Shown here in pieces: positions 15,270 through 15,773 of a stretch of DNA of 15,773 nt (its first letter is position 1; each line of letters begins with the position of its first letter). This DNA comes from JAUREX01 sp964472135. GTDB taxonomy: Bacteria; Pseudomonadota; Alphaproteobacteria; Rhodobacterales; Rhodobacteraceae. A program made the translations under genes and the position numbers. A model generated the notes under the pieces. It made no database searches. It saw only the letters and a list, made by a program, of their open reading frames with translations, and was not told the origin of the DNA. The stretch lies in the NCBI GenBank assembly GCA_964472135.1, contig CAYYJB010000052.1, forward strand, positions 1-15,773, given 5' to 3'.

Positions 15270-15629
15270 ATGGCGCACCCCATCGACGCGCATATCGGCC
15301 ACAGGATCCGCCAGCGGCGCTGGATGACCAAGCTCTCGCAGATGGCGGTCGCCGAGCGTCTCGGGATCACCTTTCAGCAGCTGCAGAAATACGAGGTTGG
15401 TGCCAACCGCGTGAGCGCCTCGCGCCTGTGGGAGATAGCCCAGGTCCTTGACGTGCCGGTAGCCTTTTTCTTTGAAGGCTACGCGGCCGAGGGCGCGACT
15501 GTGCCGGCGGATGGCGTCGTCATTGACCGAGAGTCTGCCGAAATGCTGCGCGCCTTCGCTTCACTGAGCGAGTCGCAGCGCGCACCGCTCCTTGCCCTGA
15601 CCCGCACCCTCAGCGCACCTCCCCCCTGA
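15270..15629 (+). CDS. XRE-family helix-turn-helix transcriptional regulator
   Basis: This small DNA-binding protein of 119 residues has an HTH_3/Cro-C1-type domain at about 8-65: the scaffold and recognition helices are in QMAVAERLGITFQQLQKYEVG, followed by ANRVSASRLWEIAQVLDVP and AFFFEG. The short C-terminal tail (about 70-119) has an LSESQRAPLLAL helix and no recognisable ligand or peptidase domain. This architecture is common, often in several copies, in alphaproteobacteria. The gene is divergent from the Anbu operon across 227 bases and preceded by a palindrome, so control of itself and perhaps of the operon is plausible but unproven. It uses more A/T-ending codons (GTA, TTT, GAA, AAA) than its neighbours, which may reflect more recent arrival or lower expression. 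The specific target is unknown. Confidence 0.9.
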   Translation: MAHPIDAHIGHRIRQRRWMTKLSQMAVAERLGITFQQLQKYEVGANRVSASRLWEIAQVLDVPVAFFFEGYAAEGATVPADGVVIDRESAEMLRAFASLSESQRAPLLALTRTLSAPPP

Positions 15630-15652
15630 AGACTCTCCGCTGGCGAGAGTTT
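15630..15652 (+). terminator. Weak intrinsic terminator after the XRE gene
   Basis: Directly after the stop codon, AAGACTCTC-like bases pair with GAGAGTTT: six Watson-Crick pairs (15632-15637 with 15645-15650) extended by a G-T and an A-T pair, with a 7-base loop. Only three T residues follow the stem, so termination is probably partial. Confidence 0.45.
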
Positions 15653-15653
15653 C

Positions 15654-15687
15654 CGGTTAGTGACTTGCGCCAGACAAGAATTAACCG
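15654..15687. repeat. Spaced inverted repeat upstream of the final partial gene
   Basis: CGGTTA (15654-15659) is repeated in inverted form as TAACCG (15682-15687) with 22 bases between. A poor TTGCGC (15665-15670) and a fair TACACT (15688-15693) lie 17 bases apart around it, so it may mark a regulated promoter for the gene starting at 15728. Six-base arms this far apart can arise by chance. Confidence 0.25.
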
Positions 15688-15727
15688 TACACTCCGTTCG
15701 GTTTCAGAGTTCATTTCTGGCGAGCGG

Positions 15728-15773
15728 ATGGACATCGTCGACCTCAGCACCGTTTCGCCCGACGACGCGAACC
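15728..15773 (+). CDS. Start of a possible gene, cut by the window end
   Basis: An ATG opens a frame of 15 codons, MDIVDLSTVSPDDAN, that runs off the window. Purines GGCGAG lie shortly upstream as a weak ribosome binding site, and the preceding bases are AT-rich as in a promoter. The codon choice (GAC, ATC, GTC, CTC) matches the window's genes. I do not recognise the product from so few residues. Confidence 0.35.
   Translation, partial: MDIVDLSTVSPDDAN

Noticed and set aside
1..15773. tRNA or rRNA genes, CRISPR arrays, insertion sequences, attachment sites
   Set aside because: Read by eye, no cloverleaf-like stretch, regularly spaced repeats, transposase motifs or long terminal inverted repeats were found, and nearly all the sequence is accounted for by protein genes. 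A covariance-model scan would be more sensitive.

Overview
The window is about 15.8 kb of very GC-rich, densely coding DNA. Protein content, gene order and strong G/C third-position bias suggest an alphaproteobacterium, most likely of the Rhodobacteraceae/Paracoccaceae group (Rhodobacter, Rhodovulum or Paracoccus-like). This placement comes from reading the sequences, not from a search. No rRNA, tRNA, CRISPR array, insertion sequence or prophage gene was seen. No gene-free stretch exceeds 300 bases; the longest is the 227-base divergent promoter region at 15043-15269.

Region 1 (1-5767, + strand) is nitrogen assimilation: the 3' part of gltD (NADPH-dependent small subunit of glutamate synthase), then a complete gltB (large subunit). 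They are co-directional, 41 bases apart, and followed by a GC-rich hairpin.

Region 2 (5833-10165, + strand) is housekeeping: mtgA (peptidoglycan glycosyltransferase), a glutathione S-transferase family gene, queG (epoxyqueuosine reductase, last step of queuosine synthesis in tRNA) and a Uup-like ABC-F ATPase. The last three are tightly packed: GST and queG overlap by 20 bases, and queG and the ABC-F gene share one base.

Region 3 (10174-15042, - strand) is the most interesting part. It is a compact five-gene operon, in transcription order: circularly permuted ATP-grasp protein, alpha-E (DUF403) protein, transglutaminase-like cysteine peptidase, Anbu (the proteasome-beta-like peptidase) and a D-2-hydroxyacid dehydrogenase. 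The first four are a recurrent neighbourhood, proposed in comparative genomics to make and cleave a peptide or peptide tag; to my knowledge its substrate and product are unknown. All expected catalytic residues look intact. The dehydrogenase starts 3 bases after anbu stops and is the part I do not recognise as standard for this system.

Region 4 (15043-15773) is a relatively AT-rich divergent promoter region, then a small XRE-family helix-turn-helix regulator on the + strand, a probable weak terminator, and the first 15 codons of a possible further gene cut by the window end. A palindrome just upstream of the regulator, and a related element near a candidate -10 of the Anbu operon, make the regulator a candidate controller of itself and of the operon. 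That link is inference.
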